Source: Spyradocola sp034113365
Lineage (GTDB): Bacteria > Bacillota > Clostridia > Christensenellales > UBA1750
Assembly (NCBI GenBank): GCA_034113365.1
Contig: JAXEXP010000087.1
Location: 1 to 25,402 of the forward strand
Reading direction: 5' to 3'
DNA length: 25,402 nucleotides
Under the pieces are notes generated by a model. It was not told where the DNA came from. It worked only from the letters and a program-made list of their open reading frames with translations, and made no database searches. The position numbers were made by a program, and so were the translations under genes. This document shows positions 14,952-23,398 of the stretch, in pieces. Position 1 is the first letter of the stretch, and every line of letters starts with the position of its first letter.

Positions 14952-17273
14952 ATGCACAAGCGCAAGCATGCCTGCATTGAGCGAGTGGGCGGCGTGCCCA
15001 CGCTGCTGATCGACGGCCAGCCCTACGGCCCCATGACCTACCAGTGGGCAAGAAGCGGCAAGACCCAGACCCCCGAGTGCGCCGCGCGTCTGAAAAGCCT
15101 CGGCGAATCGGGCGTCAAGCTGTATTTCCTCCGCATCAACCTCGACGACCCGCGCAGGCTGGACGCGTTCTTAGAGGAGCTGCGCGACGACGTCCGCCTG
15201 CTGCGCGAATGCGTCCCCGGCGCGATGGCGCTGATCTGGCTCGTCATCCGCGCCTACGAGGGCTTCTCCTCAAAGTACCCAGGCGACGTGCTGACGTTCA
15301 ACGACGGCACGACGGGCGGCTGGCGCGCGCCGCAGAGCATGGGCCTGAAGGACCCCGACACGCCGCGCCACACCTTCGCGTCGGAATACTGGAAACGGGA
15401 AGTGAGCGGCCTGCTGCGCACCATCGTGCGCGAGGTGAGCGGCAGCGACCTTGCGGATACGATCATCGGCTACTTCTTCTTCCCGCACTCGTATGAGTTC
15501 AGCTATTACGGCGACTACGACCAGAGCTAGCGCTGCCTGGATTACAGCCCCGCCATGCAGACTGCCTTCCGGTGGTATCTTGCGGAAAAATATCACGGGG
15601 ACGTCTCGCTGCTTCAAAAGGCGTGGAACGATGACCGCGTGACCTTCCAAAACGCGCAGCTCCCGGGCATGGAACAGAAGATCACGACGGACTACGGCTA
15701 TTTCTGGGATCCCCGCCGCAGCGCTCAGGTGATGGACTACGCGGAGTGCCACAACGAGGTCGTGGCGGAGAAGCTGGAGACCTTCGCCAGAATCTGCAAG
15801 GAGGAGAGCGGCCATCATGCGCTCGTGGGCTCTTTCTGGGGCTATTTCCAGAATCAGGACCTGCTCTGGGGCGGCCAAACCCGCGTCAAGCGCCTGATGG
15901 ACTGCCCCCATCTGGACTTCTGGGCGGCGCCCTACACCTACGAGAATAAGCAGGCGGGCGACTACGCCTCCATGCGCTACCTGGTCAAGTCCCTGCAGAA
16001 GCACGGCAAGCTCTACTTTGCCGAGGCGGACACCTTCATCCACGACTCCCCGCCCAGTGCCCACGTCCACCACGGCTTCCCGATGAACACCGTCAGCCAG
16101 TCCGAGAGCCTGCTCAAGCGCGACTTCGTCTATCCGCTGTGCGAGGGCACGCAGGCCTGGTGGATCGACTGGTCCTCCGGCGATTCGCAGTACCGCGACG
16201 GCGAATTCGCGCCCCTGATGCGCGCCATGCAGCGGATCGGCTCCAGCGCCCTGCGCATGCCGTGCGGCAGCGCCTCGCAGATCGCCGCGCTGGTGGATCA
16301 GGAGAGCCTGCTGACCGTGCCCGCCCAGCCCCACAACGAGGGCGACATCTTCGGCAAGCACGATTTCCGGCCGGCGCAGACCGCCGAGGAGATCCACGCG
16401 CGCTTCCCGTTTGCGCTGATGCACGCCGCCATCGACCGGTTCCGCATCCACGAGCTGCCGCGGATCGGCGCGCCCGTGGAGTTCTTCGAGACCGACGACG
16501 TGCTGGACGGCTCGCATCACAAGCTCTACATCTTCCTCAACCAGTACGCGGCGGACGAATCCGAGCGCAGCCGCATCGCGCGCAACCTCAATTAGAACGG
16601 CAACGTTCTCGTGTTCATGTACGGCACGGGCCTGATCCGCCCCGACGGCGCGCGCAGCATCGGCCCGGAGAACGTGTCCGACCTGACCGGCATTCGGATG
16701 GGCGTCCAGATGCGGGAGCAGCGGGCGCGCATGCGCGTCGAGCCGGGCGCGTCGGTTCTCCTCCCCGGCCTGCAGGACGGCGCGGAGATCGGCGACTTTG
16801 ACCGGCTGATCGACTGCGGCTTTGCCTACCGCACCAACGGCTGCGTGCCCTTCCGCGCCGACCCCAACCGCATCCACCCGGTGCTGTACGCGCAGGACGA
16901 GGACGCCGTCGTGCTGGGGCGCTATGTCGAGGGCGGTCAGGCGGGCTTTGCGATGAAGCGGTTCGCGGACTGGACGTCGGTCTACATCGGCTCGCCCACC
17001 GTTCAGGCCCACGTGCTGCGGGCGCTGGCGCGGCTGGCCGGGGCGCACCTCTACATCGAGGACGGAGACATCATCGTCTACGCAAACCAGAGCTTCGTGG
17101 GCGTCCACTCCAAAGAAGCGGGCGTCCATACCGTAAAATTGCCCGCCGCGGCCAACGTCGTGGAGGCGTTCGACGGAACCGAGGTCGCCCGCAGCGCGCA
17201 GCAGTTCGAGGTCTATGTCCCCGCGCAGACCACCAGGCTCTACTGCCTGCACCTTGAGCTGCTGCTCCGCTGA
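14952..17273 (+). pseudogene. GH42-like (clan GH-A) glycoside hydrolase interrupted by two amber codons
   Basis: One frame runs from ATG 14952 (AGAGGAGGAAG upstream) to TGA near 17273, about 773 codons, broken only by TAG at 15528-15530 and 16593-16595. Both are one C-to-T change from CAG (Gln). Similarity continues across both breaks: DYDQS-stop-RCLDYSPAM and RNLN-stop-NGNVLVFMYGTGLI. The layout is a TIM barrel, a Rossmann-like middle domain and a C-terminal beta domain, as in GH42-type beta-galactosidases. A likely acid/base Glu is in HSYEFSYYG and a likely nucleophile in KLYFAEADTF. The exact family is uncertain. No signal peptide is seen, so it would act inside the cell on imported oligosaccharides. 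Confidence 0.8.
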
Positions 17274-17295
17274 CGGCGCAGCGGCCACAACATGG

Positions 17296-17324
17296 TTGAA
17301 AAGACGGCCGGGGTTTGCTATACT
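17296..17324 (+). promoter_or_regulatory. Promoter of the GH2 gene
   Basis: TTGAAA (17296-17301), exactly 17 bases and TATACT (17319-17324) form a strong promoter 43 bases before the start. The GH2 gene is therefore expressed independently of the decayed operon upstream. Confidence 0.8.
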
Positions 17325-17367
17325 TATGGAAACCCATCCCACAACCTGACAGTTAGGAGGCCTTTCC

Positions 17368-20300
17368 ATGAACCCCTACGCCGACTTTCACCATACACCC
17401 GACTACCGCACGCCCGAGGTGCTGAGCATCTCGCGCCTGCCCGCCCATACGCGCTGGGGCGCGTTCTCCTCGGTGCGCGAGGCGCTGCGCGGCAGCGTGT
17501 ACGATTCCTCCAATGTCCTGATGCTGAACGGCACCTACCGCTTCAGGCTCTACCCCCGCCCCGAGGACGCCGAGCCCTTCTGGCAGGAGGACTTTGACGA
17601 CAGTTCCTTTGACGAGATCGACGTGCCGGGCAACTGGGAGGTGCAGGGCTTCGATAAGCCCGTCTACACCAACACCGTCTACCCCTGGCTCGACCGCACG
17701 CAGGATTGCTATATCCGCCCCAAGGCAGGCGGCCCGCTCGAGCCCAACGCGCCCGTCATCCCCGACGACAACCCCACCGGCTGCTACGTCCGCACCTTCA
17801 ACCTGCCCGTGCGCTTTGAGGGCCGCCGGCTCGTGCTGCGCTTTGAGGGCGCGGAGACCGCCTATTACGTCTGGCTCAACGGCCAGTGCGTCGGCTTTGC
17901 CAAGGACAGCAAGCTGCCCAGCGAGTTCGACGTCACGGCCTATGCCCGCCCCGGCCTCAACCGCCTGTGCGTGCAGGTGATGCACTTTGCAGACTCCAGC
18001 TACCTGGAGGATCAGGACTACTGGTACCTTTCGGGCATCTACCGCAACGTGATGCTCATCTCCAAGCCCTTCCTGTGCATCGAGGATTACAAGATCACCG
18101 CCACGCCCGACCTGCACCACCTCACGGGCGAGGTCACCTGCGACGTCACCGTCAGCCGCAAGCCCGGCTTTGCGGACTGCGGCGTGCGCATGACCATCTA
18201 CGATCAGAACGGCGAAAAGGTGGGCGCGGGCCGCGGAAACGTCCAGCCCCGCGCCGACTACCGGACCGATAAAGTCCCCACCGCCAATACCGGCCGCATT
18301 CGCGCGCACATCGACCGTGTAGACCTCTGGACGACTGAGACGCCCACGCTCTACCGCGCCGTCATCGAGCTGACCGACAAAGCGGGCAAGGTGCTGGACA
18401 CCGAGGGCTGCTCCATCGGTTTTAAGACCGTCGAGGTCCAAAACGGCGTGGTGCTGCTCAACGGCCAGCGCCTCATCGTGCGCGGCGTCAACCGACACGA
18501 GCACTGCTGGGAGGGCGGCCGCACCGTCTCCCGCGCGCACATGCTGGAGGAGATCCGCCAGATGAAGCGCATGAACGTCAACTCCGTGCGCACCTGCCAC
18601 TACCCCGACAGCCCCGACTGGTACGAGCTGTGCGACGAGTACGGTATCCTGCTGGTGTGCGAGTGTGACATCGAGACGCACGGCGTCATGGGCCAGCTCA
18701 CGCACGACCCCGCCTGGGCGGCCGCGTTCGTCGACCGCGCGATGCGCATGGTGTGCAACTACAAGAACCACGTCTCCATCTACTCCTGGTCGCTGGGCAA
18801 CGAGAGCGGCACCGGCGCCAACCACGCCGCGATGTACGGCTTCATCAAGGAGTACGACCACACCCGCCTGTGCCAGTACGAGGCGGGCATGCCCGGAAAG
18901 AACATCTCCGACATCCGCGGCAACATGTACGCCACCTGCGAGAGTATCCTCGAGATGCTCGCCGACCCCTGCGACGACCGCCCCATCATACTGGTGGAGT
19001 ACCTCTACCAGATCAGCAACTCGGGCGGCGGCATGTGGAAGTTCAACGAGCTGCTCGAGCGCTTCCCGCGCTTCCAGGGCGGCTACGTTTGGGACTGGCA
19101 GGACAAGTCGCTGGTGGGCCGCACCGCGGACGGCGCGCGCTTCTTCGCCTACGGCGGCGACTTCGGCGAGGAGGTGCACGACGACAACTGCCCGTACTTC
19201 ATGACCAACAACGGCGTCGTCATGCCCGACCTCACCTGGAAGCCCGTCGCCTATGAGCTCAAGGAGGGCTACTGCCCCGTGCGCATCTTCCCGCGCCCGC
19301 GCCGCTCCGCCTGGGACAACGTCCCGCCCTATGAGACCGCCGTGGTCATCAACCGCGACCCTGTCCACGACCTGTCCGCCTACCGCTTCGTGGGGCAGGT
19401 GGTGGAAAACGGCGTCGTTGTGAAGGAAAAGGAGCTGGACTTCCCCGCGCTGCGCCCCCTCGAGCGCGCCGAGGTGGACGTCGAGCTGCCCTACGCCAAA
19501 AAGCCCGGCTGCCGCTACGACCTCAACATCGAGATCCACCGCCGCGCGAGCACCTTCTTCGCCGACGCCGACGCGATCGTGGGCCTTGTGCAGCTGCCGC
19601 AGGAGCCCGGCGCGGCCGCGCTGCCCGAGCAGCAGCCCGCCCAGCCCACGGACAACCTGCACCTGACCTTCGACGAGCACACCGGCCACCTGACCGGCAT
19701 CGAAAAGAACGGCGTTTCCTACCTCAGCGGCCCCGTCGCCGCCTGCTTCGACCGCCCCATCAGTGGCCTGGACTGCATCCCCGGCTGGGGCTGGGAGCCC
19801 GTGTTTGCCCCCGCCCGCGCGCTGGAGGAGAAGCTGCTGTCCTTTACCCGTCTGGACACCGAAAACGGCCCCATCTGGACGGCGAAATACGCCTATACCT
19901 CCGACGACACCATACTCGTCGACCTTACCTACGCGCTGTGCGGCAACGCCTTGCGCGTCGACGCCCACTTCGACGTCGACCGCGGCTTCCGCGCGCTGCC
20001 CCGCGTCGGCCTGGAGCTGCAGCTGCCCGCGGGCTTCGAGCAGCTGACCTACCTGGGCCACGGCCCCAATGAGAGCTACTGCGACCGCCTGCTCAGCGCC
20101 CCCTTCGGCCTGTACGAGAGCACCGTTGCCGCCGAGCACTTCGCGTTCAACCCGCCCAGCGAGAACGGCGGCCACGAGGGCGCGCGCCTCATTAAACTGG
20201 CCAACGCCGACGGCGCGACGCTCACCATCCGCCCGCAGCAGGACGTCCACTTCGACGCCCGCCACAACCCCATCGCCGACTACACAGCCGCCCACGAGCA

Positions 20301-20451
20301 CGAGCTGCCCGCCCGCCCCGAAGTCTGGCTGCACATCGACGCCGCCCACGCCCCCATCGGCGGCGACATGGCCTGGTCCACTGGCATCGACCGCCGCGAG
20401 ATGCCCGCCGCCGGCGCCTACCACCTCCGCTTCGACATCGAGCTGAACTAA
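17368..20451 (+). CDS. Glycoside hydrolase family 2, LacZ-type beta-galactosidase-like
   Basis: The protein has 1027 residues, the size of E. coli LacZ; TAGGAGG precedes the ATG. It has a sugar-binding jelly roll with DVPGNWEVQGFDKPVYTNT, Ig-like domains, the TIM barrel (from about LNGQRLIVRGVNRHEH) and a C-terminal Bgal_small_N domain (about 760-1025). The acid/base is E479 in SLGNESG and the nucleophile E544 in LVEY. The segment after the nucleophile reads LYQISNS in place of the LacZ AHAMGNS, so the transition-state His (H540 in LacZ) is Tyr here; NRHEHH is NRHEHC. Specificity may differ from lactose. There is no signal peptide, so it is cytoplasmic. The gene is intact, in contrast to the hydrolase before it. 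Confidence 0.92.
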   Translation: MNPYADFHHTPDYRTPEVLSISRLPAHTRWGAFSSVREALRGSVYDSSNVLMLNGTYRFRLYPRPEDAEPFWQEDFDDSSFDEIDVPGNWEVQGFDKPVYTNTVYPWLDRTQDCYIRPKAGGPLEPNAPVIPDDNPTGCYVRTFNLPVRFEGRRLVLRFEGAETAYYVWLNGQCVGFAKDSKLPSEFDVTAYARPGLNRLCVQVMHFADSSYLEDQDYWYLSGIYRNVMLISKPFLCIEDYKITATPDLHHLTGEVTCDVTVSRKPGFADCGVRMTIYDQNGEKVGAGRGNVQPRADYRTDKVPTANTGRIRAHIDRVDLWTTETPTLYRAVIELTDKAGKVLDTEGCSIGFKTVEVQNGVVLLNGQRLIVRGVNRHEHCWEGGRTVSRAHMLEEIRQMKRMNVNSVRTCHYPDSPDWYELCDEYGILLVCECDIETHGVMGQLTHDPAWAAAFVDRAMRMVCNYKNHVSIYSWSLGNESGTGANHAAMYGFIKEYDHTRLCQYEAGMPGKNISDIRGNMYATCESILEMLADPCDDRPIILVEYLYQISNSGGGMWKFNELLERFPRFQGGYVWDWQDKSLVGRTADGARFFAYGGDFGEEVHDDNCPYFMTNNGVVMPDLTWKPVAYELKEGYCPVRIFPRPRRSAWDNVPPYETAVVINRDPVHDLSAYRFVGQVVENGVVVKEKELDFPALRPLERAEVDVELPYAKKPGCRYDLNIEIHRRASTFFADADAIVGLVQLPQEPGAAALPEQQPAQPTDNLHLTFDEHTGHLTGIEKNGVSYLSGPVAACFDRPISGLDCIPGWGWEPVFAPARALEEKLLSFTRLDTENGPIWTAKYAYTSDDTILVDLTYALCGNALRVDAHFDVDRGFRALPRVGLELQLPAGFEQLTYLGHGPNESYCDRLLSAPFGLYESTVAAEHFAFNPPSENGGHEGARLIKLANADGATLTIRPQQDVHFDARHNPIADYTAAHEHELPARPEVWLHIDAAHAPIGGDMAWSTGIDRREMPAAGAYHLRFDIELN

Positions 20452-20457
20452 ACAAAA

Positions 20458-20503
20458 AAACGTCCCGCCCTTCCGCTATCCGGCTGGAAAAGGCGGGACG
20501 TTT
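20458..20503 (+). terminator. Hairpin terminator after the GH2 gene
   Basis: AAACGTCCCGCC (20458-20469) pairs with GGCGGGACGTTT (20492-20503), 12 bp perfect. There is a run of A before it and only TTT after, so it may serve better for transcription from the minus strand. Confidence 0.7.
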
Positions 20504-20548
20504 GGCAGTCCAATATCCAACAGAGACACTCAACGCTGTCCGTCTCTG

Positions 20549-20596
20549 GGCTTTCCCTTGAGGGGAAGCTGTCGCCCGCAGGCGACTGATGAGGTG
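20549..20596 (+). repeat. Structured 48-nt repeat, copy 4
   Basis: The core differs from copy 1 by one base (GCTTTCCC), which keeps stem 1 through a G-U pair. GGTG can pair with CATC downstream through a G-U pair. The flank ends in GGAAGCATCG, like copies 2 and 3. It lies between the two hairpins that separate the convergent GH2 and FAD oxidoreductase genes. The rest of the 20452-20806 gap shows no gene. Confidence 0.85.
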
Positions 20597-20651
20597 TCCG
20601 TCCCAATCAACCCATCCCCGGAAGCATCGAATGTCCCTGCCCTGAAAAGAC

Positions 20652-20695
20652 AACGCCTCGCCTTTCCAATCGTATCATCGGAAGGGCGGGGCGTT
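20652..20695. terminator. Second hairpin in the GH2 / oxidoreductase gap
   Basis: AACGCCTCGCCTTTCC (20652-20667) pairs with GGAAGGGCGGGGCGTT (20680-20695), 16 bp with two G-U pairs. T-rich sequence follows on the plus strand. Confidence 0.65.
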
Positions 20696-20806
20696 TCCGT
20701 TTTGACATGTTTCTGTGCGTAAAGCCGGAGCACATTCCCGTGCGCCAGGATCAGCGTTGCGCGTCTGCCCAGCCCCGGAACCGGCTGCAGGGGAAGCGGA
20801 AAATCC

Positions 20807-21853
20807 TCACCGGGGCACCACGCGCAGCGCCGTCAGCCCGCTGCGCATCACCAGACACCGCAGCACGGGAACATACATGAAGGGGCACTTGAGGTTCTTC
20901 ATCAGCAGCTTGACGCGCAGCTTTCCCGTAGCCCGGCGGTACGCCCGCGCCGGATTCTCTTTCCGCAGACTGCCCGCCAGCGCCTCCGCGCTCAGCATCG
21001 CCGAGGAGATGCCCTCCAGCGAGCTGGGGCTGATGAACCCCGCCGCCTCGCCCACCAGATATACCCCCTGCCGCCCCGTCTCGAAGCTGCCCGGCCCCGT
21101 CGGCCGCAGCACCATGCACGCCTCCGTGCGCACCGGCTTTTCCAGATCAAACCCGAACCGCTTAAGCCGCTTTTTGTGCGCCTCGAACGCCGCCCGGCAC
21201 CCCTTCGCGGGAAATGCCCCGCCGAAGATCAGCATCCCGTCCTTGTGGATGGACCACGAGCAGCAGTCGGTCGCCAGGGGATCGAATATGCACGAGTAGA
21301 ACGGGTTGACCGCCGCCGCGCCCGCCCCGAACCACTGCTGAATGGCCACATACCGCCGCGTGCGCAGCGCGGGGTAGAGGCAGCGCCGCACCACCGACGC
21401 CGCCCCGTCCGCGCCCACCAGCACCGGCGCGCAGGCTGACCATTGCCGTCCGCCCTCGAGAATGTGCGCGCAGTACCCGCCGTCCCGCCGTTCCACCCGC
21501 GCGCACCGCCCGCACACCACCTGCACATTGTCTCCCAGCAGGCCGATCAGCCAGCTGTCGAACGCGTCGCGGTTGACGTTCAGATACGTCCGCGGATACC
21601 ACCGCACCAGCCCCGTCGCCACATCAATGGTCTTGACGGAGAAGATCTGCGGGTCCACCAGCACCGCCTTGGGCAGCGTCAGGTCGAACCGCGCCAGCGC
21701 CTTCTGCGCGTCGGGCGCCAGCAGTCCGCCGCAGGGCTTGCCGCCCGGAACCCGCCCGTCGATGAGCAATATCTTCCAATCCTTTGGCAGCAGCCGCGCC
21801 AGCGTGCTTCCTGCAGGACCCGCGCCCACGATGATCGCATCGTATTTCTTCAT
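20807..21853 (-). CDS. FAD-dependent oxidoreductase, geranylgeranyl reductase family
   Basis: The start chosen is ATG at 21853 (MKKYDAIIVGAGPAGST, 348 residues), with GGGGAGC seven bases before; an upstream in-frame start would add 22 residues without a ribosome site. The dinucleotide motif GAGPAG is at 10-15. The family signature GGKPCGGLL follows, then GADGAASVVRR and the flavin-contact motif LVGEAAGFISPSSLEGI. Enzymes of this family reduce double bonds of isoprenoid or lipid chains, or act as monooxygenase-like flavoproteins. A lipid substrate would agree with the upstream degV and marR genes, but that is inference. It is the last gene of a minus-strand operon, 78 bases after degV. Confidence 0.88.
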   Translation of the reverse strand: MKKYDAIIVGAGPAGSTLARLLPKDWKILLIDGRVPGGKPCGGLLAPDAQKALARFDLTLPKAVLVDPQIFSVKTIDVATGLVRWYPRTYLNVNRDAFDSWLIGLLGDNVQVVCGRCARVERRDGGYCAHILEGGRQWSACAPVLVGADGAASVVRRCLYPALRTRRYVAIQQWFGAGAAAVNPFYSCIFDPLATDCCSWSIHKDGMLIFGGAFPAKGCRAAFEAHKKRLKRFGFDLEKPVRTEACMVLRPTGPGSFETGRQGVYLVGEAAGFISPSSLEGISSAMLSAEALAGSLRKENPARAYRRATGKLRVKLLMKNLKCPFMYVPVLRCLVMRSGLTALRVVPR

Positions 21854-21931
21854 ATAAAAAGCTCCCCGTGCGTTGATTCTTCGCAGAAAAAACGCGCGGG
21901 AAGCCCCTTTTGTTTCCAATATATGTGTGCC

Positions 21932-22765
21932 TTATTTGCCCGAGATGAAGGAGATGGCGAACACGCCCGGGCCGGTGTGCGTGCCCACGATGCAGCCCAC
22001 CGTCAGCTCCAGCGCGTCCGCGGGCACCTCGGGGAAGGCCTCGCGCAGCATGCGCACGCCCTCGGGGTTGAACGCGCTGCCAAAGTGCACCGGGTAGCTC
22101 AGGTCGATCTGCTCGTGCGCATCCACCAGCTCGCGCACCAGCCGCGCCGCCGCCTTGGTGCCGCGCGCCTTGCCCACCGCGGTGAGTACGCCGTCCTTTA
22201 GGCAGATGACGGGCTTGAGATTGAGCGCCGCGCCCACAAACCCCGCCACCTTGGACAGCCTGCCGCCCATCACCAGGTAGTGCAGCGTCTCCACCGGCGC
22301 GTACACGCGCACGCGGCCGGACAGCTCCTCCAGCTCGCGCTTGATCTGAGCAGCGTTCTTTCCCTCGTCGCGCCGCTGACAGGCGATGCGCACCATCAGC
22401 GCCAGCGCTAGCGCCGTCGCCTTGTCGTCCACCACATGGATGTCCGCACGGCCCGACATCTCCGCCGCCACGCACGCGGAGTTGTAGGAGCCGGACAGGC
22501 CGGAGGAGATAGGCAGCACCAGCAGCTCCTCGCCCGGGAACTTCTCATAGACCTCGATAAAGTCGTTGACTGTGGTCTGGCTGGTCTTGGGCAGCTCCTT
22601 GCAGCCCGGCAGCAGCTCGTTGTAGAACTGCTCGTCGGTGATGTCCACCTTGTCCAGGAACTCCCGGCCGTCGATGGTGATCTTCATGGGGATGACCAGA
22701 TCCACGCCCAGCTGCGAACACAGCTCAGGCGTCAGGTCGGACGTGCTGTCGGTGATAATTCTCAT
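21932..22765 (-). CDS. DegV/FakB family fatty-acid-binding protein (second copy)
   Basis: The protein has 277 residues. Hallmarks are RIITDSTSDLTPE at the N-terminus, LPKTSQTTVNDF (the TSQ motif that contacts the fatty-acid carboxylate), LPISSGLSGSYNSA, MGGRLSKVAGFVGAALNLKP, and IVGTHTGPGVFAI at the end. It is a closer match to canonical FakB than the 8362-9231 protein, whose motif reads TSAAT. AAGGGG lies 11 bases before the ATG. It follows the MarR gene by 18 bases in the same direction. Its likely role is binding a host or diet fatty acid for phosphorylation by a FakA kinase, not encoded in this window. Confidence 0.94.
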   Translation of the reverse strand: MRIITDSTSDLTPELCSQLGVDLVIPMKITIDGREFLDKVDITDEQFYNELLPGCKELPKTSQTTVNDFIEVYEKFPGEELLVLPISSGLSGSYNSACVAAEMSGRADIHVVDDKATALALALMVRIACQRRDEGKNAAQIKRELEELSGRVRVYAPVETLHYLVMGGRLSKVAGFVGAALNLKPVICLKDGVLTAVGKARGTKAAARLVRELVDAHEQIDLSYPVHFGSAFNPEGVRMLREAFPEVPADALELTVGCIVGTHTGPGVFAISFISGK

Positions 22766-22783
22766 AGTGGCGTGAACCCCTTT

Positions 22784-23233
22784 TCATTTTTTGTTTGCAA
22801 AGAACCGGCTGACGCTCTCCAGTCCGCGCATGAACACCCGCGCGTCCTCTTCGCTCAGCTCGCTGAGCACCTGCCGCACCATTTCCTCGTGAAACGCGCG
22901 GTGCGTCTCGTTTGCCAGCCTGCCGCGCTCTGTCAGCTTGATGCGCTTTACGCGGCGGTCCTTCTCATCGCGCGTGCGCAGCAGATAGCCCTTCTGCTCC
23001 AGCAGCGTCACGGCGGTGGTCAGCGTGCCCGGCGTCACGCCCAGCCGCTGCGCCACGCGCGTGGCCCGGCTGTCGCCCTCCCCGGCGCACAGCGCCGCCA
23101 CCTCGATGACGTGCAGCTCCTTGAGCGACAGATCGTCAAAACTTCCCGTGGACAGACACCGCTCCTCGGCGCGCAGCAGCTCGTGAAAGGCCTGCACCAG
23201 AAAGCGGTTGAGTGTGTGTTCCGTATCGTCCAT
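22784..23233 (-). CDS. MarR-family transcription regulator
   Basis: The protein has 149 residues, usual for MarR. The winged helix covers about 35-110: LSLKELHVIEVAAL, recognition-helix region RATRVAQRLGVTPGTLTTAV, and wing GYLLRTRDEKDRRVKRIKLTERG. Flanking helices form the dimer interface. It heads the operon marR-degV-oxidoreductase. FabT, the MarR protein that controls fatty-acid synthesis in Lactobacillales, has a similar size, and a FabT-like palindrome lies upstream of this promoter. Assignment as a lipid-responsive repressor is inference; a generic MarR role is the alternative. Confidence 0.9.
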   Translation of the reverse strand: MDDTEHTLNRFLVQAFHELLRAEERCLSTGSFDDLSLKELHVIEVAALCAGEGDSRATRVAQRLGVTPGTLTTAVTLLEQKGYLLRTRDEKDRRVKRIKLTERGRLANETHRAFHEEMVRQVLSELSEEDARVFMRGLESVSRFFANKK

Positions 23234-23268
23234 GTGCGGCCCTCTCTTTCTACCTGCGTCGAATAGAA

Positions 23269-23297
23269 ATTATAGCCCATCCGCATCCCGTTGTCCA
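23269..23297 (-). promoter_or_regulatory. Promoter of the marR-degV-oxidoreductase operon
   Basis: On the minus strand, TGGACA (23297-23292), 17 bases and a perfect TATAAT (23274-23269) stand 36 bases before the marR start. Confidence 0.8.
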
Positions 23298-23304
23298 CGG
23301 TTAT

Positions 23305-23317
23305 TTTGAACTTCAAA
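23305..23317. promoter_or_regulatory. Palindromic candidate operator TTTGA-ACT-TCAAA
   Basis: This 13-base sequence is a perfect 6-bp inverted repeat around one C. It lies 7 bases upstream of the marR -35 and 15 bases upstream of the GH127 -35, so one bound dimer could affect both. From memory, FabT sites have the form TTTGA-N3-TCAAA, which this fits. Confidence 0.5.
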
Positions 23318-23332
23318 GAATTTTAACGCGCC

Positions 23333-23361
23333 TTTACACCGTACTGCGGCTGTGGTACACT
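23333..23361 (+). promoter_or_regulatory. Promoter of the GH127 gene
   Basis: TTTACA (23333-23338), exactly 17 bases and TACACT (23356-23361), with an extended TG before the -10, stand 37 bases before the start codon. Confidence 0.75.
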
Positions 23362-23398
23362 GTATTTATGGAAAAAATCTCCCAAAGGAGTGTAAAAC

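Noticed and set aside
14928..14960. TAG read as sense, which would fuse the second permease to the GH42-like protein in frame
   Set aside because: A strong ribosome site (AGAGGAGGAAG) lies between them and a permease ends naturally at this TAG, so TAG is a real stop here.
15270..20424. Very long open frames on the minus strand opposite the GH42-like and GH2 genes
   Set aside because: They mirror codon structure of GC-rich genes on the other strand, encode Val/Ala/Gly/His-rich nonsense and have no ribosome sites or known domains.
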